Below are positions 10,953 to 19,774 of a stretch of DNA of 34,364 nt, in pieces. The position numbers were made by a program, and so were the translations under genes. The stretch is from NCBI GenBank assembly GCA_021324675.1, contig JAJPIR010000158.1, forward strand, positions 1-34,364, written 5' to 3'. The notes under the pieces were generated by a model that did not search any database, was not told where the DNA came from, and saw nothing but the letters and a program-made list of their open reading frames with translations. Within the stretch, counting starts at the first letter, position 1. Each line of letters opens with the position of its first letter. Source of the DNA: Actinomycetota bacterium (GTDB lineage: Bacteria; Actinomycetota; Actinomycetes; Mycobacteriales; Pseudonocardiaceae).

Positions 10953-11428
10953 GGACTGCCTCTCCTCGTCTCTTGGTCCCTCTGAGGGGACACACCACAT
11001 GTTGCGCTGTCGTAGGCCGATCATCTGTTCTGCGCTTCTTCATGGTGCTCGCCGGCCGCAGGGTGAGATTGTTCAGCTTGTCGATCTGCTCGGCGAGACC
11101 GGATTGACCGCCTCGCGGCGGACGCTGACCGCCTCCGGAGGCTGGCTGCCGCCAGCGAGGTCGCCCTACCCGTTGGGCGGTTGACGCCACGGGGGACGGA
11201 CGGGCTTAGTCGGCTACGGACGGGCTTTCAGGATGAGGTTGGACGGAGTTTCGGTGGGCCGCCGAAACCGCGTAACCCGGCGTCTTCTGCCACACAGGGC
11301 GGCCGGTTACGGTCTACAGCCAGGTTTCTGCTTGTGGGCTATGTACTCGGATGATCCACCAGGTCACCATGAGGAAGGATGCCGCCGCGGGGACCGGGAC
11401 AAGACGCAGAAGCTGCAGGAGATAACGA
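10953..11428. other. 476-bp gap without a supported gene
   Basis: The gap separates the divergent DUF2218 and membrane synthase genes and should hold both promoters. Apart from the ACGGACGGGCTT direct repeat I see no conserved element; short ORFs on both strands are not convincing. Confidence 0.5.
11196..11227. promoter_or_regulatory. 12-bp direct repeat with 20-bp period upstream of the membrane synthase gene
   Basis: ACGGACGGGCTT occurs at 11196-11207 and again at 11216-11227. The 20-bp period is about two helical turns, as expected for side-by-side binding of a dimeric regulator. It lies about 200 bases before the start at 11429. This is a position and pattern argument only. Confidence 0.35.
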
Positions 11429-13891
11429 GTGCTTGGTTATCTCGGAGTGGGATTGGTCGCAGCCGCGACGCTCTTGTACGAGGTCGCCCTCACTCGAATC
11501 TTCTCCATAGCCTACGGTTACCATTTTGCGTTCCTGGCAATGAGCCTCGGGCTGCTTGGATTCGGAGCGAGCGGGACCCTGCTCGCACTTCGTCCGCCGT
11601 CGGGCCAACCGTTACGCGGCACGCTCCTCGCTCGTCTGGCGGCGGCTGCATCGATTGCGCTGGTATGCGGCTATGCCGTCTCAAACGTGATTCCGTTCGA
11701 TCCCTACCGTGTTGGCTGGGAACCCGGCCAACTCGGGCTCCTGGCGGCGTATCTGCTCTGCTACGCAATTGCCTTCCTGCTCGCCGGGCTGGTTCTTGGA
11801 TTGCCGCTCATCAGCTGGCCGCAGCGGGCCCCGGGTCTGTACGGGGCCAATCTCGCCGGCTCGGCGGCCGGTGCAGTGCTTGCTCTCGTCGCTTTGGACC
11901 GGGCCGATCCCATCGCGGCAGTTCTGCTAGCCGGGTTAATGGCTGCTCTTGGTTCTCTGGCGTTCGCGTGCGCATTGCCCGAAGCGCGGGCACCCACAGG
12001 CTATCCCACCAGGGTGGATCGGTTCGTCGGGTTGATGGTTGTCGTGTTGGCTCTGGTGGGCTTGTGGCAGCCGCCCTCATGGCTGGACGTCAGGCTTTCC
12101 CCGTACAAGCCGCTAGCTCAATTAGAAAGCATTCCGGACACCCGGATTTTAGACCGTCGGTCCAGCGCATCTGCGCGGATCGACGCCGTCTCCAGCTCCA
12201 CCATCCATTCTGCTCCCGGCTTGACGTTGCAATACCAGGCAACCCTCCCCAAGCAGAGTGCCCTCGTTGTCGACGGCGAAGTCGTGCTTCCGCTCACCGC
12301 CCGGGAGGGCCTGACCCGCAGCTTCGTCGACGGCTTGCCCACCTCGCTGGCGTATCACCTGCGCCCAGCCTCCCGGACCTTAGTGCTAGAGCCGGGAGGC
12401 GGACTTGAGGTACTGTCGGCTTTAGAACTCGGTACGCGTTCCGTTGTCGCTGTGGAGAGCAATCGTCTCCTCGCGGAGCAGCTCACATCGCACCTGTCGT
12501 CCCAGGCCGGCGATATCTACAAGGATCCGCGAGTGCAACTTGTTGTTTCCAATCCTCGCGGCTATTTGGCGCGCTCGCACGACGAGTTCAACCTTGTCAT
12601 GCTCGCGTTGTCGGAGAATCGTCGACTGGTAACTGCCGGGGCATTTTCGCTGTCAGAAACCTATCCGCTGACCGCAGAGGCGTTTGACGGCTACTTTGGT
12701 CATCTAGCGCCCGACGGCCTGCTGGTCGTGCATCGGTGGCTGCAACTGCCTCCGACTGAGGAGCTGCGCGCCGCAGTGCTCGTGGCGGACGCCTTGCGAC
12801 GTGCTGGGAAGGATCCGGTCACGAGGATCATCGCTATCCGGTCCTTTTCGACGATGCTGCTTCTGGCAAAACAGGAACCATTCAAGCAGCCGGAAATCGA
12901 ATTAGCGAAGAATTTCGCTCGTGAACGTCAATTTGACGTCGTCTGGTACCCGGGGATCCGACCCGATGAAGCAAATATTGCGAACGTGCTGCACCGGGAT
13001 CGCTATTACGATACGTTCCACCAGTTAATGTCGGACGAGCGGACTCTTTACGATCAATACGACTATGATGTGACGCCGCCGCGCGACGGCCGGCCATTCT
13101 TTTTTCACTTCTTCAAGTGGAGACAGACCCCGACCGTAGTCGCCCTGCTCGGCAAGACCTGGCAGCCCTTCGGGGGAAGCGGCTATCTTATCTTGGTCGC
13201 TTTGCTGGTGCTGACAATCGCCTTGTCTTCAGCGCTGCTGTTCGTGCCGGCCATCGCCGTCCGCCGTCGGCGACACCGGGACCGGGCGGTGCGCGACAAG
13301 CGTGCCCCACCGATGGTGTATTTCGCGGCGCTGGGGTGCGGATTCCTCCTCATCGAGGTGGCGCTGGTGCAGCGCTTCGTGCTTTTTTTGGACTATCCCG
13401 CGCAGTCGTTTGCGATCGTGGTCTGTGGGCTGCTGGCATCCTCCGGCCTGGGCAGCTTCTGGTCGACCCAGATGCCCTGGCGCGCTGCGCTCGCTGCCTT
13501 AGTGGCAGCCGTGGCACTCTATCCCCTGCTGCTGCCGACCGTGTTTTCCCACTTTCTCGCCCAGGGCATCGAGGCACGCATCGGTATCACGCTGCTGTTG
13601 CTCGCCCCGCTCGGATTCCTCATGGGGATCGGATTCCCCCGCGGCCTGGCAGCACTTGGTGCGACCAGACCTGTCCGCCTACCACTCGCCTGGGGGGTGA
13701 ACGGGTTTACCTCCGTGATCAGTGCCGTACTGGCCCCGATGATCGCGTTGTCCTGGGGCTTTGCGGCAGTCTTCGGCTGCGCTGCACTTGCCTACCTGGT
13801 TGCACTTTTGGCTGCCGGCGGCAGTCCGCGGATCGGCGACCCGGTTGCCGTCATGGCTTGCGAACCAGCGGGACAAAGGCCACGTCAGTGA
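11429..13891 (+). CDS. Membrane protein with spermidine-synthase-like domain
   Basis: 820 residues with three parts. Residues 1-220 hold about six hydrophobic helices (for example YLGVGLVAAATLLYEVALTR and HFAFLAMSLGLLGFGASG). About 310-500 is a Rossmann-type domain with a nucleotide/SAM loop RTLVLEPGGGLEVLSALELG and an acidic residue after the second strand (VVAVESN). The last 200 residues are again membrane helices. This is the organisation of membrane-bound 'spermine/spermidine synthase domain' proteins, whose substrates are mostly unknown. The acidic residues that bind decarboxylated SAM and putrescine in true SpeE are not obvious, so polyamine synthesis should not be assumed. GTG 11429 follows AGGAG at a good distance. 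The 3' end overlaps the convergent pcm gene by 41 bases. Confidence 0.8.
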   Translation: MLGYLGVGLVAAATLLYEVALTRIFSIAYGYHFAFLAMSLGLLGFGASGTLLALRPPSGQPLRGTLLARLAAAASIALVCGYAVSNVIPFDPYRVGWEPGQLGLLAAYLLCYAIAFLLAGLVLGLPLISWPQRAPGLYGANLAGSAAGAVLALVALDRADPIAAVLLAGLMAALGSLAFACALPEARAPTGYPTRVDRFVGLMVVVLALVGLWQPPSWLDVRLSPYKPLAQLESIPDTRILDRRSSASARIDAVSSSTIHSAPGLTLQYQATLPKQSALVVDGEVVLPLTAREGLTRSFVDGLPTSLAYHLRPASRTLVLEPGGGLEVLSALELGTRSVVAVESNRLLAEQLTSHLSSQAGDIYKDPRVQLVVSNPRGYLARSHDEFNLVMLALSENRRLVTAGAFSLSETYPLTAEAFDGYFGHLAPDGLLVVHRWLQLPPTEELRAAVLVADALRRAGKDPVTRIIAIRSFSTMLLLAKQEPFKQPEIELAKNFARERQFDVVWYPGIRPDEANIANVLHRDRYYDTFHQLMSDERTLYDQYDYDVTPPRDGRPFFFHFFKWRQTPTVVALLGKTWQPFGGSGYLILVALLVLTIALSSALLFVPAIAVRRRRHRDRAVRDKRAPPMVYFAALGCGFLLIEVALVQRFVLFLDYPAQSFAIVVCGLLASSGLGSFWSTQMPWRAALAALVAAVALYPLLLPTVFSHFLAQGIEARIGITLLLLAPLGFLMGIGFPRGLAALGATRPVRLPLAWGVNGFTSVISAVLAPMIALSWGFAAVFGCAALAYLVALLAAGGSPRIGDPVAVMACEPAGQRPRQ

Positions 13892-14648
13892 TGTTCTCCG
13901 AGACCACCTTGCCCTGCTGCTTGGTGAGTCGCCACAGGGTCTGGTAGCTCCCCGGTGGCCCGACCGGGATCACCATGCGGCCACCTTCTCGCAGCTGTGC
14001 CACCAGCGGGGCAGGAATGTGGTCGGGAGCCGCTGTGACGATGATGCCGTCGTACGGGGCGTGTTCTGCCCATCCGAAATATCCGTCTGCGTTTGCAGTC
14101 TGGACGCGCGCATAACCGAGGCGATCGAGTGTTTCTGCCGCGCGTCGCGCCAGCTTCGGAAGGATTTCCACGGTATAGACCTGATCGGTCAGCACGGCGA
14201 GAACGGCCGCTTGGTATCCAGAGCCGGTACCGATTTCGAGCACCGCGTCACCGGGTTGTACATTCAGCAACTCGGTCATGAGGGCCACGATATAGGGCTG
14301 GCTGATCGTTTGCCCTTCCCCGATAGGCAGCGCCCGGTCGCCGTACGCTTGGTCCGCCTGGTCACGCGGGACGAACTCATGGCGTGGGACGATTCGCATT
14401 GCACCGAGAACCCTGGCGTCTTTTACTCCTCTGGCCGAGATTTGCCTATCTACCATGACCAGGCGTTGATCTCGAAAGCGACTGTCAGGCAGTGGTGGTG
14501 GAACAGAGCTCGCGTCGCCTACCCGAGGTGAGTTGACCTCGGTTGGCCACCTGCCAGGGTCTTCGTCACGCGCAGCGCACGCGCCGAGCGTGCCCACGAT
14601 CAGAAACAAAAGCATAGTGACGCACGCGAGTGCGGTGCCTCGCTGCAT
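13851..14648 (-). CDS. pcm: Protein-L-isoaspartate O-methyltransferase, lipoprotein form
   Basis: 265 residues. The N-terminus MQRGTALACVTMLLFLIVGT is hydrophobic and followed by LGAC, a lipobox with Cys24, so export and lipid anchoring are predicted. The catalytic part is complete: MVDRQISARGVKDARVLGAM, RHEFVPRDQADQAYGDRALP, GEGQTISQPYIVALM, the SAM loop VLEIGTGSGYQAAVLA, ANADGYFG and GGRMVIPVG. The family repairs isoaspartyl residues in aged proteins using SAM, normally in the cytosol. ATG 14648 is chosen because it begins the signal sequence; the frame continues upstream without a conserved motif. It overlaps the convergent synthase-like gene at the 3' ends. Confidence 0.9.
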   Translation of the reverse strand: MQRGTALACVTMLLFLIVGTLGACAARDEDPGRWPTEVNSPRVGDASSVPPPLPDSRFRDQRLVMVDRQISARGVKDARVLGAMRIVPRHEFVPRDQADQAYGDRALPIGEGQTISQPYIVALMTELLNVQPGDAVLEIGTGSGYQAAVLAVLTDQVYTVEILPKLARRAAETLDRLGYARVQTANADGYFGWAEHAPYDGIIVTAAPDHIPAPLVAQLREGGRMVIPVGPPGSYQTLWRLTKQQGKVVSENITDVAFVPLVRKP

Positions 14649-14710
14649 AGTTCTTATTCTAGTGCTGCTCGCGCGCGCCACTTGCTTACCTGAAACCGGT
14701 TCCGCGCAGC

Positions 14711-14724
14711 CACACCGCGGTGTG
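14711..14724. promoter_or_regulatory. 14-bp perfect palindrome upstream of pcm
   Basis: CACACCGCGGTGTG reads the same on both strands and lies 63-76 bases upstream of the pcm start, in a short gap without a gene. It could be an operator for a dimeric repressor. No second copy was seen in the window. Confidence 0.35.
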
Positions 14725-14884
14725 TTCGGTCTGCTCTTCCAATGCCACCGGACGAGGTGAAGGCACCCGAGTTGCCAGCGGTCGTCGGTGTGCTGGGCGT
14801 TGTGGCTGACCCAATCCGGCGCAGCACCGTGACATGAAGGTTCGCCCGTGCCGGCCACTCCTTACAACCCAGCCCCGAGCTGGC

Positions 14885-16851
14885 TCAGGGCAACATGCCT
14901 GCGTAGCCGCGCAGGGCTTTGACCTCGGGGACCTCGTCTGAGGTGATCTCGTCCGCACGCAGGCTGGCGCTTGCGAGCGTGGCCGTGAGGCGGTTGACCG
15001 CTTCGGTGAGGTGGTAGGCACCGCCACCGAGGGCCACCCATTTGCCGACGTCCGGGTGCAGCAGATTGGCAGCGGCCTCATTATCACTTGCTGTGATGGG
15101 GTAGTTGACGAACACGGGAAGCTCACTCCGGACGCTCATCGGCGCACCACCAACGGTCCAGTCCACGCTCACTTCGACGACATAGCGGCCGGGACGTTCG
15201 AAGGCGAAGCCGTTAGTAGACCAGTAGACCCGCGCGCTTGCCTCAAGCGAGGCGCCCGGGGCGAGTGGAGCGATCTGCGACCGCTCGCATTCGATCACAA
15301 AGGGTGACATGGCACGCCGTTGGCCGGTGGCGTCGATCACGGTGATGCGCGCATAGGTGGACTCGCTGGTCACCTCGCTCGGAACGGACGCACTCCGAGC
15401 GCTGGTGTTGGTGAGCGTCCAGCTGAGCTGCACGGGCTCACCCAGCTCGACGCGGTCGCTCGCGGCTGTCACGGATAGCGCGAGGTACTCCGGGCCGATC
15501 TCCCAGCGATCGGCGGAGGGCACCGGTGTGATCGCCCACGAGGCGAAGGTATGACCGCCCGGACGCACCACGGGGTCGGGAAAGTGCACCATGTGGTGGC
15601 GCACCCGGGTGTTCACCTTCAGCCGTATGTCGTCGGGGAACACGCCAGGGTCGCCGGTGGTGGCAGTGCCCAGCACGTTGGCCACGCTGGGCGTGGTCGT
15701 CATGATCGAGTTGTCTGCACCACCTTCCTGCTCCTGATGGATCTGGTTGAATCCGTGGACCACCTCGTGGGAGGCGCTGCGCAAAAACGCTCGGGCCACC
15801 TGACGTTGCATCTTGTTCGCCGCCGCACCGAAAAAGGCCGAATCCGAGGTGGGATACCCGTCGTCGGAGTAGCTCACGACCCCTTCACGTGGGACGTCAA
15901 TCGAGTCGTACATCTTGCCCCGCGAACAAGCCATCTTCCCGGGGACGACGAGCAAATGCATATGCCATTCGGCGTCCAGATCAGTTCCCGATTTGCGAAC
16001 GTGCTGCATCAAAGCGTGGAGGTTGGCGTCCGTCCAGCAGTCCTTGTGGTCAGGAACGGTGGCTGGTTTGGGAATCGCTGTCTGATCATAGATGACAGTC
16101 GCCTGCCAGGCCGCCGAAGTCAGCATCGTCTGAAAGCTTTCCGTTCCGGAAGCACCCGGGGCCGGTACGGGCTGAGGCGATACCGCATCGACGAGGGTGT
16201 CAATCTCGACAGTGCACTTGCGAAACGACGTCGACACCCAGCCCAACTCAATCCTGCCCCTGGACACGCCGCCCTCGATCCACTCTCCCTCGTAGTAGGC
16301 GCCCGGCCACAGTGGTGATGGGGCTGGCCGCTTCCTGAAACGGACGGTGACCGTGCGACTGCCCGGTGAGGGTGGGAAGGATCCGTTGAACGAGCCCGAG
16401 GGAGGTGGGGTGTAGTCGTATTGCTGGAAAGTGATCGTTGCCCGGCAGGGTGGCGGGCCGGGTGACACCAATTGCACCGCGGTCGCCTTGAGATACGAGT
16501 GATACCGGCCGCGTGGGTAGATCGGAATATCGAGATGCTGCAGGCGTGTCGAATCGTCGATAAATAGCGGTGGCTCGGCCAACGGTGACAGATTGGGTTG
16601 ATCGAAAATTGTTGGGAACAGGTACAAATCTCCACTAATCACAATGTGTCCCTCCGCCCGATCAACTCGCATTGTCCCGCGGAAGGTGCGGCCGGCGAGG
16701 TTCGGCTTATAAGCAGGCGGTAGCAGCCGTCTAGCAGGGTGACACTGCAAGTCGGTGGAGGCGCCGGGAGCGGTTGACTGGGCACGACGGGTGAATCCTG
16801 GATCTCCTCAATAGCTGCGGCAACGGGCACTGAGTAAGCGTCTTCGGGCAT
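14885..16851 (-). CDS. Metzincin-like metallopeptidase with Ig-like C-terminal domain, probable frameshift near the start
   Basis: The product would be about 655 residues once one frameshift is repaired. ATG 16851 follows a perfect AGGAGG seven bases upstream and encodes MPEDAYSVPV ... CSVTLLDGCYRLL; the frame is then lost at about 16708-16713 and continues one frame over as YKPNLAGRTFRGTMRVDRAE and ISGDLYLFP. The downstream frame alone (from TTG 16750) has no ribosome-binding site. Near residue 362 is HEVVHGFNQIHQE, an HExxHxxNxxH zinc site, followed closely by SIM, a metzincin-like Met-turn. The C-terminal 220 residues look like an Ig-type beta domain (PVQLSWTLTN, PGRYVVEVSVDW) and a tail with LLHPDVGKWVALGGGAYHL. 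No signal peptide is seen. It is last in a four-gene cluster. The gene may be broken or the base lost in sequencing. Confidence 0.7.
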
Positions 16852-16910
16852 GGTTCAACCTCCTACGGATAAGGGTTTTTTAGGGTCTATTTGAACGATT
16901 GAACCGAAAG

Positions 16911-17252
16911 TTAACGCACGCGCCGGTATGTCGTCCGGTGCCCGGTTGCGTCAACGATGGTAAATTCGTCTCCGGCGAACTCTATCGGGTAATTTGCGAA
17001 AGCGTCGTTGGCGAGAGTAATGCCAAGCTCGTCGCCTTCGAGCCGGTAGTTGCCGACGTCCCATACAGTGAACATCTGACCCGGCGCCCTGCTCGCCTGG
17101 TACCGGGTGCCGGAAAACTCGATCAGTTCCGGAAACAGGCCAGGATCCTGCCCGAATGTGGTCGCTTCCGGTGGGGCCGGTCGCGGTAACTTGGTGACGC
17201 GCCGCCAGCGCCCGATCAGCGGGTTCTCGTCGTTCCTCGATCGGTCAGTCAT
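16911..17252 (-). CDS. Small beta-rich protein of unknown function
   Basis: 113 residues from ATG 17252 (the GTG at 17261 is a possible alternative). The sequence alternates short strands with turns: NPLIGRWRRV, FSGTRYQASR, FTVWDVGNYRLEGDELGITL, ANYPIEFAGDEFTIVDATGH, ending RTTYRRVR. The opening 'GRW' and strand-turn rhythm resemble lipocalin-like small barrels, but I do not recognise a named family. There is no signal peptide and no Cys. It sits 59 bases before the metzincin-like gene and 58 bases after the small SGRPNP gene, all in the same direction, so it probably belongs to one operon. Confidence 0.65.
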   Translation of the reverse strand: MTDRSRNDENPLIGRWRRVTKLPRPAPPEATTFGQDPGLFPELIEFSGTRYQASRAPGQMFTVWDVGNYRLEGDELGITLANDAFANYPIEFAGDEFTIVDATGHRTTYRRVR

Positions 17253-17310
17253 GCCACCCACCAGGGGTCATCGACGGTATCGAAGGTGTTGCTGGCCGAT
17301 CCGGAGCGAT

Positions 17311-17664
17311 TCATGACTTCAGATCCTGATCCAACACCGCGACCTCATCAGGGTCCAGTTGTCCCGCGCCGGCTTCGACGAGCCATCGCTCCAGCTGCCG
17401 ATCGACATCCTTGAGCACATGCTCACTGCCATCTCGGTCGCGGACGAACACGGCCCCTCCTGAGACCACGATCTCGGTGACGGTGGACTCGGTCACGCCA
17501 GCGTTGATGCGCAGCCCCCGATAGCCGAGTGTTGCCCGTGGTGTGGCGCGACCCGGCAGCGGTGGCAGCACGGCGAGCCGGTGCATCAACACAGCAGCCG
17601 CCGCCGGCTCAAGGCGGAAGCGAGGATTGGGCCGCCCACTGTAAAGATCGACCTCAACATCCAT
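17311..17664 (-). CDS. Stand-alone SGRPNP-domain protein
   Basis: 117 residues from ATG 17664; ATG 17673 is an alternative start with a crowded ribosome-binding site. The N-terminus MDVEVDLYSGRPNPRFRLEP matches that of the upstream gene product (MADIFSGRPNPTWEVGD); LGYRGLRINAG likewise parallels LGFRGFRVEVL there. The shared domain is therefore about 110 residues: an opening strand, the SGRPNP turn, a helix ending in a Leu-rich stretch, then 'LGxRGxRI'. The function of this domain is not known to me. The gene lies 61 bases downstream of its larger paralogue and probably shares its transcript. It is not a shadow: the homology to the neighbour decides the frame. Confidence 0.75.
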   Translation of the reverse strand: MDVEVDLYSGRPNPRFRLEPAAAAVLMHRLAVLPPLPGRATPRATLGYRGLRINAGVTESTVTEIVVSGGAVFVRDRDGSEHVLKDVDRQLERWLVEAGAGQLDPDEVAVLDQDLKS

Positions 17665-17725
17665 TCGCCTCATCCCTCGACGTGAAAGCCTAGTCTGGAG
17701 TGGGCCGCTCCCGCGGACAGGCCGA

Positions 17726-18652
17726 TCATTTGATCCGCAGTTGCTGGCTATGACAACCGTAGAAGTAGCCACAGAAGATCGTGTATGGCCCACGGTTGGC
17801 GGTCTCAGGGTTAGTGATCACATTGTGGCTCTCGTCCCAGTTACGAGCTTCCGTCCCGCCAGGCTTGTGACCCCAGAAACCCTCCTTCTGTTTCCGGTAC
17901 CAATGGTAATCTACGAAACCGGGGCCAGGCGCTACCACCAACGCCACGAGGTAACGCGGCTTTTCGCTGTCCGGAAAACAATCGAAGCGATGATGCATGC
18001 CATCGCAGATTGCGCCACGCGTCACCTCGGTGCAGGTGATTGAGGTGTACATGTGGCCACACCCGCGGCCGGGTTGTGCGAATGTGTTTGTGCGCCAATT
18101 GCTAGCGTAGTTGTAGCAATTGTTGTTTAGCCTGACGTTTGGGTCATTGTTCCAGAACCCGGGGTTGAAGGCGCCGAGCTCAATAGTGCAGGTGACGGCG
18201 GGCGCCGCTGCCTCCTCCGCCGGTGGTGCGACTTGGTCCGCGAGTGACGCCCGGCTCTGGGACTCCAACGCAGCAGAGAGGTTGAGTTGCTCGGTGAGGA
18301 AGTCCCTGAGAGGCATATCGAGTGGTGGTGCGTCGGCGGCGGTGCGGGGGTCTCCCGGCTCGATCAAGCTGACGAGCCGCTCCCCGACCTCAGCTGCGCG
18401 AGGGCCGCCAGCCTGCTGGCCGACGGCAAGATACGTAGCTGCACCAAGACCGAAGTCTTGGGCAAGCTCGTCGCTGAGAACCTCCACCCGGAAGCCACGG
18501 AAACCAAGGCCGCCCTCGGGTGGCTCTGCGTCCGTGAGCAGGCCGCGATCTGCCGTGAGGGCTCGAAGCGTCGCCCGCACCTCCGACTCATCGCCAACCT
18601 CCCAGGTCGGGTTCGGTCGGCCGGAAAAGATGTCTGCCATGATCCGCAACAT
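17726..18652 (-). CDS. SGRPNP domain fused to a papain-like Cys/His domain
   Basis: 308 residues. SGRPNP is at residues 10-15; the related domain runs to about residue 115. A variable linker rich in Ala, Pro and Glu follows. The C-terminal domain (about 165-308) starts near NNNCYNYASN with Cys179 in a position typical of a nucleophile. It continues with TNTFAQPGRG and has VDYHWYRKQKEGFWGHKPGG with His250, then ESHNVITNPETANRG and IFCGYF. The order Cys...His...Asn/Asp fits a papain/NlpC-like cysteine hydrolase or transferase; activity is inferred. Eight Cys in this domain suggest structural disulfides or metal, although no signal peptide is seen. ATG 18652 is chosen because AGAGGA is eight bases upstream. 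It is the first gene of the cluster. Confidence 0.7.
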   Translation of the reverse strand: MLRIMADIFSGRPNPTWEVGDESEVRATLRALTADRGLLTDAEPPEGGLGFRGFRVEVLSDELAQDFGLGAATYLAVGQQAGGPRAAEVGERLVSLIEPGDPRTAADAPPLDMPLRDFLTEQLNLSAALESQSRASLADQVAPPAEEAAAPAVTCTIELGAFNPGFWNNDPNVRLNNNCYNYASNWRTNTFAQPGRGCGHMYTSITCTEVTRGAICDGMHHRFDCFPDSEKPRYLVALVVAPGPGFVDYHWYRKQKEGFWGHKPGGTEARNWDESHNVITNPETANRGPYTIFCGYFYGCHSQQLRIK

Positions 18653-19150
18653 CGCGCTATTCCTCTTTCTACTAATAAATACCAGGTTGAAATTCGAAGG
18701 CACTCGTTTTCCTTCGACCCGGTGCCGGTTGGCAACCGCGTGAAAAGTGAGGCCGAGTCACACACTGCAAGTACCGCAAGTGTGTCACTCGATCGAGTGA
18801 ACCACGCAGGTTGGATCCTGTCTTCGTAAGCGTAAGGTGAGGGCTTGCCTCTATGGAGTGGCCACCGTCGGGCACCATTGTCGCGGTCCGCATCGTGCCG
18901 GTCGGTACCCGGCCAGCTGTGGGCAGCCCGGGCCGCCACGTGCAGTGCGAGCTGGGTTGCCGAGCGATGCTTGGACCGACGTGGTGCGTGATCGCCGCCA
19001 AGAGCACCGCGGCCACGCGACGTCTCGGGGTTTAGGTCCGAGCCGGCGGTCGTTTACCGCGGGGTCGGGCAGCAGTGCGATGGCCACACCGAATTGCACA
19101 TCCGCTGGTCGTCAAATGCAGATGGAGGCGCCCTCTGTCAGGCAGGCAAA
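18653..19150. other. 498-bp gap without a supported gene
   Basis: The gap holds the palindromic elements described separately and otherwise no recognisable feature. A 114-codon minus-strand frame crosses it but overlaps the start and ribosome-binding site of the SGRPNP-papain-like gene and shows no domain. Confidence 0.5.
18755..18800. promoter_or_regulatory. Inverted repeat plus 16-bp perfect palindrome upstream of the SGRPNP cluster
   Basis: TCACTCGATCGAGTGA (18785-18800) is a perfect palindrome. Overlapping it, GAGTCACACACT (18755-18766) and AGTGTGTCACTC (18779-18790) form an inverted repeat with one mismatch and a 12-base spacer. Both lie about 100-150 bases upstream of the first gene of the minus-strand cluster, where an operator would be expected. 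Confidence 0.45.
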
Positions 19151-19774
19151 TTAGAGGTCTTTGAACCAGTCGATGATCTCGTTGATGAAGGCCACTCGCC
19201 ATTCCTCTCGGTCGAGCACGTGCGTTGCGCCGGGGATTGCAACGTGTTTCGACGTCGGGGCCGCTGTCCGGTACTTCTCGATGATGGCGTGGGGCACGAC
19301 CTCGTCGGCCCCGGACTCGAGGATAAGCGTGGGTCCTTGGAATGCGCGCAGGTTTCGCAGCGCGCCCTCGGACGGTTGTGCCGGTGCCCTCAGTAGCAGG
19401 CGTTTCACCTGTCGTGAGCCCAGGAGGAGGCAGGCCAGGTGCCCGCCGTAGCTGGCTCCGCAGACGCCGATCCGGTCGTGGTCGACGCTGGCGGCCGAGT
19501 GGAGGCAGTCGTAGGCTGCGATCGCGTCCCCCAGGTGGTCCTTCAGTGTCAGCTCCGCACCTTCTACCGTGCTTCGGCCGTGGCCACCCAGGTCAAACGT
19601 CAGACAGGTCAAGCCGAGCTTTCGGGAGGCTTCCTCGGCGCGGGCGGCGTAGCCCAGCTGGTTGCTCCCGCGACCGTGGATGAAGAGCAGCCCTCCTCCC
19701 GTCTCTGCGCCTGCTGGTTCGAACAATCGTGCCGCGAGTCGGCGGTTGCCCGACGGGATCCTGATTTCGGACAT
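19151..19774 (-). CDS. Alpha/beta hydrolase (dienelactone-hydrolase-like)
   Basis: 207 residues. The oxyanion region is LLFIHGRGSNQLGY, the strand-turn FDLGGHGRS follows, the nucleophile elbow is GVCGASYGGHLA (Ser), the acid is in LILESGADEVVPH (Asp or Glu) and the His in IPGATHVLDREEW. All three catalytic residues are thus present. The short length without a lid points to a small-ester or lactone type hydrolase; the substrate is unknown. ATG 19774 is preferred because AGGAG lies eight bases upstream; the GTG six bases further is too close to it. It is isolated, followed by the SGRPNP cluster after a 498-base gap. Confidence 0.88.
   Translation of the reverse strand: MSEIRIPSGNRRLAARLFEPAGAETGGGLLFIHGRGSNQLGYAARAEEASRKLGLTCLTFDLGGHGRSTVEGAELTLKDHLGDAIAAYDCLHSAASVDHDRIGVCGASYGGHLACLLLGSRQVKRLLLRAPAQPSEGALRNLRAFQGPTLILESGADEVVPHAIIEKYRTAAPTSKHVAIPGATHVLDREEWRVAFINEIIDWFKDL

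Noticed and set aside
11233-12408. Plus-strand ORF of 391 codons overlapping the membrane synthase gene
   Set aside because: Arg/Ser/Cys-rich without a domain; the overlapping frame encodes transmembrane helices and a Rossmann loop with a good start.
18672-19016. Minus-strand ORF of 114 codons with a hydrophobic start
   Set aside because: It covers the palindromic control region and ribosome-binding site of the next gene and has no recognisable domain.
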